DNA of 64,000 nucleotides. It comes from CAVUQH01 sp963774445. GTDB taxonomy: Bacteria > Myxococcota_A > Polyangia > Haliangiales > Haliangiaceae. A program made the translations under genes and the position numbers. The stretch is from contig CAVZFC010000031.1 in assembly GCA_963774445.1 (NCBI GenBank), forward strand, positions 558,001-622,000, written 5' to 3'. Under the pieces are notes generated by a model. It was not told where the DNA came from and ran no database searches. It saw only the letters and a program-made list of their open reading frames with translations. Shown in pieces: positions 38,585-46,022 of the stretch. Each line of letters opens with the position of its first letter. Position 1 is the first letter of the stretch.

Positions 38585-38597
38585 CACGAAAATCGTG
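38585..38597. promoter_or_regulatory. Palindrome CACGA-AAA-TCGTG, possible operator
   Basis: A short perfect palindrome lies just upstream of the lipoprotein promoter, inside the 265-base divergent region shared with the cytochrome operon. Its position would allow repression of the minus-strand promoter. The rest of this region (38598-38832) shows no further element I can name. Confidence 0.3.
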
Positions 38598-38832
38598 CGT
38601 GAATAAGCGCCTGGTTGGGCGAATTGTTCGTGGAAGCACGGACCCGTCCGACCGAGAAGCGCATTCGCTGCGGCAACGTGGTGGCTCGCGTTCGGGCCAT
38701 TTTCTCGTGACCCGGGGCCACCGGCGGCTAATTGGCAGGTAGGATAGGCGCGCTCGGGTGGGGGCGCGACACGAGGGAACACCTCTTGCACAAGTCGCCG
38801 ATGCACACCCCCCGGTCACGGAGCGGCCCATC

Positions 38833-41016
38833 ATGAAAGCACATACCTGGTTATTCGCGTCTCTATTCCTCGTGGCAGGCGCCTGTGAGGGACCCGCAGG
38901 TCCCGCAGGTCCTGACGGCTCCAAGGGCGACCCCGGCGATCCGGGCGACCCCGGGCAGCCGGGCGATCCCGGTGATCCGGGGCAGCCGGGCGATCCGGGC
39001 GATCCGGGAACGCCGGCCTGGTGGACCGGGCCCGGCGTGAACATCGAGCTGCAGTCGGCCGAGATCAACGGCACGACGGCGACGACGACCTTCCGGTTGA
39101 CCGACGACGACGGCGTGCCGCTCGACCTGAACGGTCTGCAGACCGTCGGTGCCGTGTCGGTCCGCTTCACCCTGGCGTACCTGAATGCCAGCGGCGAGTA
39201 CACGTCGTACGCGGTCAACTCGGTGACCAGCACGATCTCCGGCGACACCGCCGATCAGGCGACGACCGACTCGGGAGGCACCTTCTCGACCGTCGATCTG
39301 GCCGACGGCGTCTTTCAGTACACCTACGGCACCTCGGTGACGGTCGCAGACGCCACCCAGACCCACACCGTGGGCGCCTATGCGACCCGCACGTTCGAGG
39401 GCGTCGGCTACGTCGGCAACGACGAGCTCGACTTCCGTCCGGACGGCAACACGGTCACCGCCGTTCGCGACGTCATCACCAACGACGGCTGCAACAGCTG
39501 CCACAACTCCCTCGGCGCCCACGGCGGTTCGCGCAAGGACGTCAAGCTGTGCATCCAGTGCCACTCGCCGCAGAGCACCGATCCGGATACCGGCAACACC
39601 GTGGCGTTCAAGGTGATGATCCACAAGATTCACCGCGGCGAGAATCTGCCCTCGGTGCTGGCCGGCACGCCGTACGAGATCATCGGCTATCGCGACAGCG
39701 TCCACGACTTCTCCGATGTCGCCTTCCCGCAGCCGATCAATCGCTGCGAGAAGTGCCACGTCGGCTCGCAGGGCGACGTGTGGAAGACCAATCCCAACAA
39801 GATGGCCTGCAGCTCGTGCCACGATCTGACCTGGTTCGGCGCCGCGGGCTCGACCCCGGCCGGCATGACCAACCACGCCGGCGGTGAGCAGACCGACGAC
39901 AGCAAGTGCACGACCTGCCACCCGGCCAGCGGCGGCCTCGCCGGGATCACCGACATGCACTACGTCGGGCTGCTGGCTGCATCCACGCCGAAGCTGGAGA
40001 TCACGCTCCAGAGCGTGACCAACAGCGCCCCGGGCGACACCCCGATCGTGCGCTTCCTCGCGACGTCGGACGGCTCGCCGATGGACATCATCTCCACGCC
40101 GTACAGCACGCTGCGATTGACCTTCATGGGGCCCAACAGCGACTACGCCGGCTACTGGCAGGCGACCGTCCAGGGCAACGGCGCGTCCGGCACGCTGAGC
40201 GCGGTCACCGACGGAAGTGATGGTCTGTTCGACTACACCGTGCCGGCCGGCGCGGCCATCCCGGTCGATGCCAAGGGCAGCTACTCCGTGGGCGTCGAGG
40301 GCTATCTCTCGGTCGGCGGCGAGGAGGATGCGCCGACCGTGACCCCGCTGGCGTTCGCGGTCACCGACGCGACCGCAGTCGCGCGGCGCACGGTGGTTGA
40401 CGTTGCCAAGTGCAACAAGTGCCACAACGACCTGGCCGGACACGGTGGCCAGCGGAAGAACGCCAACTACTGCATCGCCTGCCACAACCCGAACAACGCC
40501 AACGACGAGCGCTTCGCTCGCTTCGAGGATTCGTCGGCGTACATCCCGACCGTGGACTTCAAGGTCATGATCCACAAGATCCACGCCGGTGAGAATCTCA
40601 GCCAGGCCTACGTGCTGGGTGGCTACCCGCCGCCCAACGCGGGCAACCCCGGTGGCAGCCCGATCAACTTCGGCGAAGTGCGGTTCCCCGGCATCCTCAA
40701 CGACTGCAACACCTGCCACGTCAACAACAGCTTCGAGCTGCCGCTGGCGAGCGGAGTGCTGCCGAGCTTGAGCGAGATGCGCAACTGCACCGAGGTTACG
40801 ACCGACGACGCGGACGACTACTGCAACGACCCGTTCTGGGTGGTGACGGACACGATCCTCACGCCGCCGACCGCGGCCGTCTGCACCAGCTGCCACGACA
40901 GCCCGAGCGTCGCGGCCCATGCCGAGGTCATGACCACCATGGCCGGAGTCGAGAGCTGCACTACCTGTCACGGACCGGGTGAAGCGTTCGACGCCGCGCA
41001 GGCCCACGGACTGTAG
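38833..41016 (+). CDS. OmcA/MtrC-family decaheme c-type cytochrome (lipoprotein)
   Basis: The ATG at 38833 starts a lipoprotein signal with Cys18. Residues 20-61 are fourteen Gly-X-Y collagen-like triplets, followed by two similar halves, each a beta domain (EINGTTATTTFRLTDDDG; ITLQSVTNSAPGDTPIVRFL) plus a five-heme module. Ten CxxCH motifs are present: CNSCH, CIQCH, CEKCH, CSSCH, CTTCH, CNKCH, CIACH, CNTCH, CTSCH and CTTCH. This split beta/pentaheme layout is that of the MtrC/OmcA outer-membrane decaheme reductases, which sit on the cell surface and pass electrons to minerals, electrodes or partners. First gene of the cytochrome operon. The collagen-like stalk could lift the heme head off the outer membrane. 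Confidence 0.92.
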   Translation: MKAHTWLFASLFLVAGACEGPAGPAGPDGSKGDPGDPGDPGQPGDPGDPGQPGDPGDPGTPAWWTGPGVNIELQSAEINGTTATTTFRLTDDDGVPLDLNGLQTVGAVSVRFTLAYLNASGEYTSYAVNSVTSTISGDTADQATTDSGGTFSTVDLADGVFQYTYGTSVTVADATQTHTVGAYATRTFEGVGYVGNDELDFRPDGNTVTAVRDVITNDGCNSCHNSLGAHGGSRKDVKLCIQCHSPQSTDPDTGNTVAFKVMIHKIHRGENLPSVLAGTPYEIIGYRDSVHDFSDVAFPQPINRCEKCHVGSQGDVWKTNPNKMACSSCHDLTWFGAAGSTPAGMTNHAGGEQTDDSKCTTCHPASGGLAGITDMHYVGLLAASTPKLEITLQSVTNSAPGDTPIVRFLATSDGSPMDIISTPYSTLRLTFMGPNSDYAGYWQATVQGNGASGTLSAVTDGSDGLFDYTVPAGAAIPVDAKGSYSVGVEGYLSVGGEEDAPTVTPLAFAVTDATAVARRTVVDVAKCNKCHNDLAGHGGQRKNANYCIACHNPNNANDERFARFEDSSAYIPTVDFKVMIHKIHAGENLSQAYVLGGYPPPNAGNPGGSPINFGEVRFPGILNDCNTCHVNNSFELPLASGVLPSLSEMRNCTEVTTDDADDYCNDPFWVVTDTILTPPTAAVCTSCHDSPSVAAHAEVMTTMAGVESCTTCHGPGEAFDAAQAHGL
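38890..39015 (+). repeat. Collagen-like GXY triplet repeat
   Basis: Fourteen consecutive Gly-X-Y codon triplets, mostly GDP and GQP, encoded by 9-base units with varied third bases, so selection on protein rather than recent slippage is likely. Confidence 0.8.
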
Positions 41017-41035
41017 TGAACTAGAGCGGGTCGAC

Positions 41036-42676
41036 GTGTCCACTCGACGGACCTCACGGCCGACGCGAGGGCTCCCGAATCTGGGGGCCCTCGCCACGGC
41101 ACTCGCTCTTGCGGCGTTCGCCCAGATGGGGTGCGCCAACGAGCGTGATCGCACCGGTCGTGTGGAGACCTGCACGAGCTGGCTGCCGGATGTGGCTCCC
41201 GTGCTGGCTGACAAGTGTGTCGGCTGCCACGGGGGAGACGATCCGGCAGCCGGCTACGATCTTTCCAGCTACCTGGGCGCCCTGGGTGATGGCACCGACG
41301 ACGTGCCCAACGCCCTCGCCGAGGATGAGCAATCCCTGATTCTCACCACCCTGACCTCGCCGGACGCAACCGAGCCACACGCGTCCCTTGCGGCTACCGT
41401 CGTGCCGCTGCTCACCGCCTGGATCCAGTGCGACGTGTCGGCGCGGCGCTCCCTCGTCCATCAGCACGGCATCCTCGACCGCTCTTCGGCCGATTTCCAC
41501 GGCAAGCTGCTGCGCTCGCGGAGCTACGACTTCGACTACTGCGCGAGCTGCCACGGCGCCCAGTTCGACGGCGGCGCGGCCGGGGTGGCCTGCACCTCCT
41601 GTCACGTTGACGGGCCCAAGGCGTGTACCACCTGCCACTCCGAGTTGCCGCAACAGGGGGCCCATGGCGTCCACCTGGGCGGCATCCTCGACACGACGAA
41701 ATGCGCGACCTGTCACAAGACGCCGACCGACTACCTGACGCCGGGACACATCTTCCTGGCCGACGGCACCCTCGATCCGCCGCCGGTCGAGGTGTCGATC
41801 AGTGGGCTCGGCGCCGAGACGCCGCGGCCAGCCGATCGCGCCGGACCTCCGACGTTCGATCACGAGACCCAGCGCTGCCAGAACGTCTACTGTCACGGCG
41901 ACGTCTTTGGCGACACCGCGGCGACCAACACCGAGCCGCAGTGGACCGGTGGCAGCGGCGAGGCGACCTGCGGCAGCTGTCACGGCCGTCCGCCGTCGGA
42001 CCACCACGACGACCGGTGTGGCACCTGCCACTCGGCGGTCATCGCCGCCGACGGCACGTTCGTCAACGAGTCGCTGCACGTCAACGGCGTCTTCGACTTC
42101 CCGACGGCGTGCAACGGCTGCCACGGCGGCGCCAAGTCGTCGCCGCCACCGGACCTGAACGGAGACACCAGCACCAGCCTGGTGACCGTTGGCGCGCACG
42201 CGAGCCACGTCAACGGCACGCACGGATTGCGCGGCCCGATTCCGTGTGGTGACTGTCACATCGAGCCGACCGCGGTCGACAGCCCGGGGCACATCGATAC
42301 TGCGAGCCCGGCCGAGGTCTTCCCCGGCCCGTCGTTCGCCGGCCTGGCTGCCGCCGACAGCGCATCACCCATGTGGGACCGCACTGCGGCGACCTGCTCG
42401 GGCACCTACTGCCACGGCGGCGGGGCGGGCCTGGCCAGCGACAACTCGGCGGGGCTCATGCGGACGCCGGTTTGGACCGCGGTCGGCCAGGACCAGGCCG
42501 CGTGCGGCAACTGCCACGGCATTCCGCCGGACGATGGGTTCCATCAGCTGACCTACACGCTGCAGGACTGCAGCGGCTGCCACCCCTCCGTGGACGCGTA
42601 CGGCAACCCGATCATCACCGGCGCGCCCGGGCAGGAGACCAGCCTGCACATCAATGGAGCGGTGGATGTCCAGTAG
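41036..42676 (+). CDS. Multiheme lipoprotein with CxxCH and CX4CH motifs
   Basis: GTG 41036 precedes VSTRRTSRPTRG and a signal ending AQMGC. Over 546 residues there are eleven CxxCH motifs and two CX4CH motifs (CQNVYCH and CSGTYCH); each CX4CH is followed by a CGSCHG or CGNCHG, matching the CxxxxCH...CxxCH repeats known from Geobacter-type cytochromes. Interspersed short beta segments and Pro-rich linkers suggest a chain of small heme domains. As a lipoprotein within the operon it is a likely outer-membrane partner of the decaheme protein. Whether CX4CH sites carry heme here is unproven. Confidence 0.85.
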   Translation: MSTRRTSRPTRGLPNLGALATALALAAFAQMGCANERDRTGRVETCTSWLPDVAPVLADKCVGCHGGDDPAAGYDLSSYLGALGDGTDDVPNALAEDEQSLILTTLTSPDATEPHASLAATVVPLLTAWIQCDVSARRSLVHQHGILDRSSADFHGKLLRSRSYDFDYCASCHGAQFDGGAAGVACTSCHVDGPKACTTCHSELPQQGAHGVHLGGILDTTKCATCHKTPTDYLTPGHIFLADGTLDPPPVEVSISGLGAETPRPADRAGPPTFDHETQRCQNVYCHGDVFGDTAATNTEPQWTGGSGEATCGSCHGRPPSDHHDDRCGTCHSAVIAADGTFVNESLHVNGVFDFPTACNGCHGGAKSSPPPDLNGDTSTSLVTVGAHASHVNGTHGLRGPIPCGDCHIEPTAVDSPGHIDTASPAEVFPGPSFAGLAAADSASPMWDRTAATCSGTYCHGGGAGLASDNSAGLMRTPVWTAVGQDQAACGNCHGIPPDDGFHQLTYTLQDCSGCHPSVDAYGNPIITGAPGQETSLHINGAVDVQ

Positions 42677-43367
42677 TACCCCCAATATCGTCAATCACTT
42701 CAGCCTGCTGGCCATGGCGACCATCGGCTTCGCTGCGGTGGCCGCCGCGATCTTGATCTGGTACCTCGTCAGGCGTCCCAGGCTGGGGCGCGGCATCCGC
42801 GTGGTGCTGCTTTTCGGCTTCGGCATCATGCCGGTGGGGGCGGCGTTCACCGCCAACGTCGCCGGCTACGAGCAGACCAAGCGGCGGGGTTTCTGCGGCT
42901 CGTGCCACGTGATGGCTCCGTACCGCAGCGACTCGGAGGATCCCAACTCCAAATCGCTGGCCGCCAGCCACGCGCGCAACCCGTACTTCGGCGGCGAAAA
43001 CTGCTACGTCTGCCACGAAAACTACGGCATGTATGGCACGGTGACCACCAAGCTCGCCGGTATGCGCCACGTATGGCTCTACTACAGCGAGTGGAAGAAC
43101 TACTCGATCCAGGAAGCGCTGGAGAAGATCGAGATCAAGAAGCCGTTCCCCAACGGCAACTGCATGCAGTGTCACTCGACCGATGCGGCCGACTGGAGCC
43201 AGATCGGTGAGCACGTCGCCGCGCTCGAGGAGATTCGCTCGGGTCAGGTGAGCTGCGCCAGCGAAGGCTGTCACGGTCCCGCGCACCCGTTCAGCAAGGC
43301 GGCGAAGAAGAAGGCCGCGGAGCAGAAGGCGGCGGCGGAAGCGGCCACGAAAGCGGGAGCCCGGTGA
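42666..43367 (+). CDS. NapC/NirT-family tetraheme cytochrome
   Basis: Two potential ATG codons (42654 and 42666) precede a single N-terminal-region pair of hydrophobic segments (FSLLAMATIGFAAVAAAILIWYL and VVLLFGFGIMPVGAAFTANVAGYE). The heme motifs are CGSCH, CYVCH, CMQCH and a terminal CASEGCH (CX4CH), all with the GFCGSCHVM and NCYVCHENYGMYG context of the NapC/NirT/NrfH quinol dehydrogenases. It should take electrons from the quinol pool at the inner membrane and hand them to periplasmic multiheme proteins. A Lys/Ala/Glu-rich tail follows. It overlaps the upstream gene by 11 bases. Confidence 0.9.
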   Translation: MSSSTPNIVNHFSLLAMATIGFAAVAAAILIWYLVRRPRLGRGIRVVLLFGFGIMPVGAAFTANVAGYEQTKRRGFCGSCHVMAPYRSDSEDPNSKSLAASHARNPYFGGENCYVCHENYGMYGTVTTKLAGMRHVWLYYSEWKNYSIQEALEKIEIKKPFPNGNCMQCHSTDAADWSQIGEHVAALEEIRSGQVSCASEGCHGPAHPFSKAAKKKAAEQKAAAEAATKAGAR

Positions 43368-43792
43368 AGGCCAGGACGATCTCCAGGCTCTTGACCGTCG
43401 CCGCGGTGCTGGGGCTGGTGGCCCTGGCGATGATGGTCTGGTCGCTGTTCGATCCGCGCCCGATCGTCCTGGTGGCGTTCATGAGCGTGGGCCAGGGGCT
43501 GGGCACGCTGTCGTTGCTGCTGTACGGCAGCGTGGTGTTGTTCGATCTGTGGACTGCGCGGTCGCTGCCGACCGACGAGGCGCAGGCGCAGGCGGATGCG
43601 GAAGGCGAAGAGCAGGCGGCGGCGGAAGGCGAAGAGCAGGCGGCGGCGGAAGGCGAAGAACAGGCGGAGGCGCAGGGCGAAGAACAGGCGGAGGCGCAGG
43701 GCGAAGAGCCGGCGGCGGCGGAAGGCGAGGCGCAGGGCGAGGAGCCGGCTGCGCAGGACGGCGAGGTCGACGAGAAGGAGGTTCCCCAATGA
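43364..43792 (+). CDS. Two-helix membrane protein with acidic repeat tail
   Basis: GTG start overlaps the previous stop by four bases. Two transmembrane helices (about 8-27 and 33-60) are followed by a strongly acidic tail of about 70 residues built from five 8-residue repeats, EGEEQAAA and variants. No Cys, no heme. It has no recognisable relative; placement between the tetraheme and barrel genes suggests a membrane adaptor or spacer in the conduit. Confidence 0.6.
   Translation: MKARTISRLLTVAAVLGLVALAMMVWSLFDPRPIVLVAFMSVGQGLGTLSLLLYGSVVLFDLWTARSLPTDEAQAQADAEGEEQAAAEGEEQAAAEGEEQAEAQGEEQAEAQGEEPAAAEGEAQGEEPAAQDGEVDEKEVPQ
43601..43720 (+). repeat. 24-base tandem repeat, five copies
   Basis: Five copies of a 24-base unit encode EGEEQAAA-type blocks. 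The third base of most codons is shared between copies, which indicates recent duplication. Confidence 0.75.
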
Positions 43793-44961
43793 GTCTCCGC
43801 GGACCCGCTGCGTTGTTGTTGCTCGCGCTGCTCGCCGCACCGGCATCGGCCGATCCGTATCGGCTGCGTGCGTCCGCGCTGGCGCAGAGCCGCTCGCCGG
43901 TCGGGCTGGTCGTGCTCGACGCCAACGGCAAGCCGACGGACTGGCTGTCGGCGGAGGCGCTGGTGTGGACCGGCGCGGGCGGCGATACCGAGGCCGACGT
44001 CCTGGTCGTCGCGGTTCACGCGCGGTCGCGAGATCGCAAGAGCGAGGCGACGCTGGGGCGGTTCGTGCTCGTCGCCGGAGCGCTGCGGCCGGTGCAGATC
44101 GACGGCGCGCGCGGGCGCTTGCGCCTGCCGAAGAAACTCTCGCTGGAGGTCTTCGGTGGTGTGCCGGTGCTGCCCGAGTACGGCCCTCGCGCCTGGGACT
44201 GGCTCGTCGGCGGCCGCGTCGCCCGGCAGCTGGGCGACTACGGCGCCGTCGGCCTCGCCTACGTGCACAGGCGCGACCACGGCCGTCTGGCCGACGAAGA
44301 GCTGGCGCTGGATGCCGGCGCTGCGGCGACCAAGACGATCGATCTGGCCAGCCGCTTCAGCTATGACCTGATCAACGCGGGGTTGTCCGAGGTTCAGCTC
44401 ACCGCGCGCTGGAAGGCCACCGACGCCTGGCGCTTCGAGCTGTATGGCAACCACCGCTCACCGTCGCGCATCTTGCCGGCGACCTCACTCTTCTCGGTGC
44501 TGGGTGACGTGCCGTCGCGCAACCTGGGCGGCGCCTGCCGCTGGCGCGCGGCGCCCCGCCTCGACCTGTCGATGAGCGGAGGCGCGCGCAAGATCGGCGA
44601 CGACATCGGCATCTCGCTCGACGGGCGCGCGCTGTTGCGCCTGGACGACAGGGGGGCGGGTGCGATCAGCCTGGAAGGCCGGCGCGAGACGTCGGCCGAC
44701 GGCGCATGGAGCGGTGTGCGCGCGGCAGCGCGAGTGCCGGTCACCGATGGGTGGAATGCCGCCGCCGAGCTCGAGCTGGCGGCGCCCGATGATCCGCGTG
44801 GGCGCGGACGTGTGTGGCCGTGGGGCCTCGTGGGGGTGCGTTGGCAGCCAGCGCGGCTGTGGGAAGCTTCGGCCGCGCTGGAGGCCAGCGCCTCACCCGA
44901 GTACACCTCGCGCCTGGACGCGATGATCACCGTCTCGCGCGCCTGGGAGGTATCGCCGTGA
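43789..44961 (+). CDS. Outer-membrane beta-barrel-like protein of the cytochrome operon
   Basis: From ATG 43789: a signal peptide (to about ASADP), then a Cys-free 370-residue chain of alternating-polarity strands with aromatic girdle residues (DWLVGGRVARQLGDYGAVGLAYVHRR, TARWKATDAWRFELYGNH, VGVRWQPARLWEASAALEASA). Many strands of this type suggest a barrel of sixteen or more. No sequence similarity to MtrB or PioB is obvious by eye, but its position between inner-membrane and outer cytochromes fits the porin sheath of a trans-outer-membrane heme wire. Both ends overlap neighbours by four bases. Confidence 0.6.
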   Translation: MSLRGPAALLLLALLAAPASADPYRLRASALAQSRSPVGLVVLDANGKPTDWLSAEALVWTGAGGDTEADVLVVAVHARSRDRKSEATLGRFVLVAGALRPVQIDGARGRLRLPKKLSLEVFGGVPVLPEYGPRAWDWLVGGRVARQLGDYGAVGLAYVHRRDHGRLADEELALDAGAAATKTIDLASRFSYDLINAGLSEVQLTARWKATDAWRFELYGNHRSPSRILPATSLFSVLGDVPSRNLGGACRWRAAPRLDLSMSGGARKIGDDIGISLDGRALLRLDDRGAGAISLEGRRETSADGAWSGVRAAARVPVTDGWNAAAELELAAPDDPRGRGRVWPWGLVGVRWQPARLWEASAALEASASPEYTSRLDAMITVSRAWEVSP

Positions 44962-46022
44962 AGCGGATCGTCGTAGCCGTCCTGGGTGGGTTGGCGCTGG
45001 CGGCTGGCGTGGCCGCATGCGCGCGCATCCTCGGTTTCCATTCGCCGGGCCGGGAGCCGTTCGATCACCGCACTCACGTTCGCGAGGGGATCGTCTGCGT
45101 GCAGTGTCACCAGGGGATCGAGCAGGCCGGCGAGATCGGACCTCTGCACCTTCCCGACCAGGCCAAGTGCCTCTCGTGTCACAAGAAGCCGCACAATACG
45201 AAGCGCTGTCTCGATTGCCACGGCTCGCCGTACACCGTGGCGGACATGACGCAGATGCGCGATCACCTGCGCTTCGCCCACAAGCGGCACCTGGCGCGCA
45301 TGCCGGGCGAGTGCGTGCGCTGTCACGCCGACGTCGCCCGCCCCGGGGCGAGCTTGCGCCCGCGCATGGGCACCTGCCTGTCGTGCCACGAGCACAACAA
45401 CAACTTCTCGGCGCGCGAGTGCGACCGCTGTCACCTCGATCTGCCGGCGGAGATGACGCCGCCGTCGACGCACCTCGTCCATGACGAGCGCTGGGCCGTT
45501 GACCACGGCAACTTCGCCGCCAGCAGCTCGGACCTGTGCGCGACCTGCCACAGCCAGACCTTCTGCTCGCAGTGCCACGGCTCCAAGGTGCCGGCGCTAC
45601 CGCACCGCATGAACCCGGCCGATCCGTTCAGCCCCAGCGTGCATCGCACCGGCTGGCGCGCGCGGCACGGCGAAGAGGCGCGGATCAATCCCGGCGCTTG
45701 CGCGACCTGTCACAGTCAGGACTCGTGCGCCGGCTGCCACGCCGACCGCGGCGTCTCCGCACTGACCGTGAGCCCCGAGCGCGGCAGCCCGCACCCGGCT
45801 GACTGGGTCGGCGTGAACACGAGCAACGAGCACGGCCGCGCCGCCCGCCGCGATCCGGTCTCTTGCGCCAGCTGTCACGGGGGCTCCGGCGAGATGCTCT
45901 GCGTCTCGTGCCACAAGGTCGGCGGCATTGGCGGCAGTCCGCACCCGCCTGGATTCTCGAGTCGGCTCAGTCTCCGCGACACCCCGTGTCGCCTGTGTCA
46001 TCCTCGGTCCGGAGGGTTGTGA
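44958..46022 (+). CDS. 13-heme c-type cytochrome
   Basis: GTG start overlaps the barrel gene stop. The signal ends near VAAC, giving either lipid anchoring or a short uncleaved anchor. Thirteen CxxCH motifs are counted over 354 residues (CVQCH, CLSCH, CLDCH, CVRCH, CLSCH, CDRCH, CATCH, CSQCH, CATCH, CAGCH, CASCH, CVSCH, CRLCH), with many extra His as distal ligands. One heme per 27 residues implies a compact wire. It is likely periplasmic, linking the NapC protein to the outer membrane. Confidence 0.88.
   Translation: MKRIVVAVLGGLALAAGVAACARILGFHSPGREPFDHRTHVREGIVCVQCHQGIEQAGEIGPLHLPDQAKCLSCHKKPHNTKRCLDCHGSPYTVADMTQMRDHLRFAHKRHLARMPGECVRCHADVARPGASLRPRMGTCLSCHEHNNNFSARECDRCHLDLPAEMTPPSTHLVHDERWAVDHGNFAASSSDLCATCHSQTFCSQCHGSKVPALPHRMNPADPFSPSVHRTGWRARHGEEARINPGACATCHSQDSCAGCHADRGVSALTVSPERGSPHPADWVGVNTSNEHGRAARRDPVSCASCHGGSGEMLCVSCHKVGGIGGSPHPPGFSSRLSLRDTPCRLCHPRSGGL

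Noticed and set aside
38890..39015. Regular short repeats resembling a CRISPR array
   Set aside because: Units are 9 bases, in frame and encode Gly-X-Y; there are no spacers or longer repeats.
38863..41214. Long minus-strand frame opposite the decaheme cytochrome
   Set aside because: The plus strand contains ten CxxCH motifs in the usual two-half layout; the antisense frame is Val/Gly/Arg-rich without domains.
43601..43720. Tandem 24-base units considered as iterons or an origin
   Set aside because: They lie inside a gene and keep the frame; no DnaA boxes or replication gene nearby.
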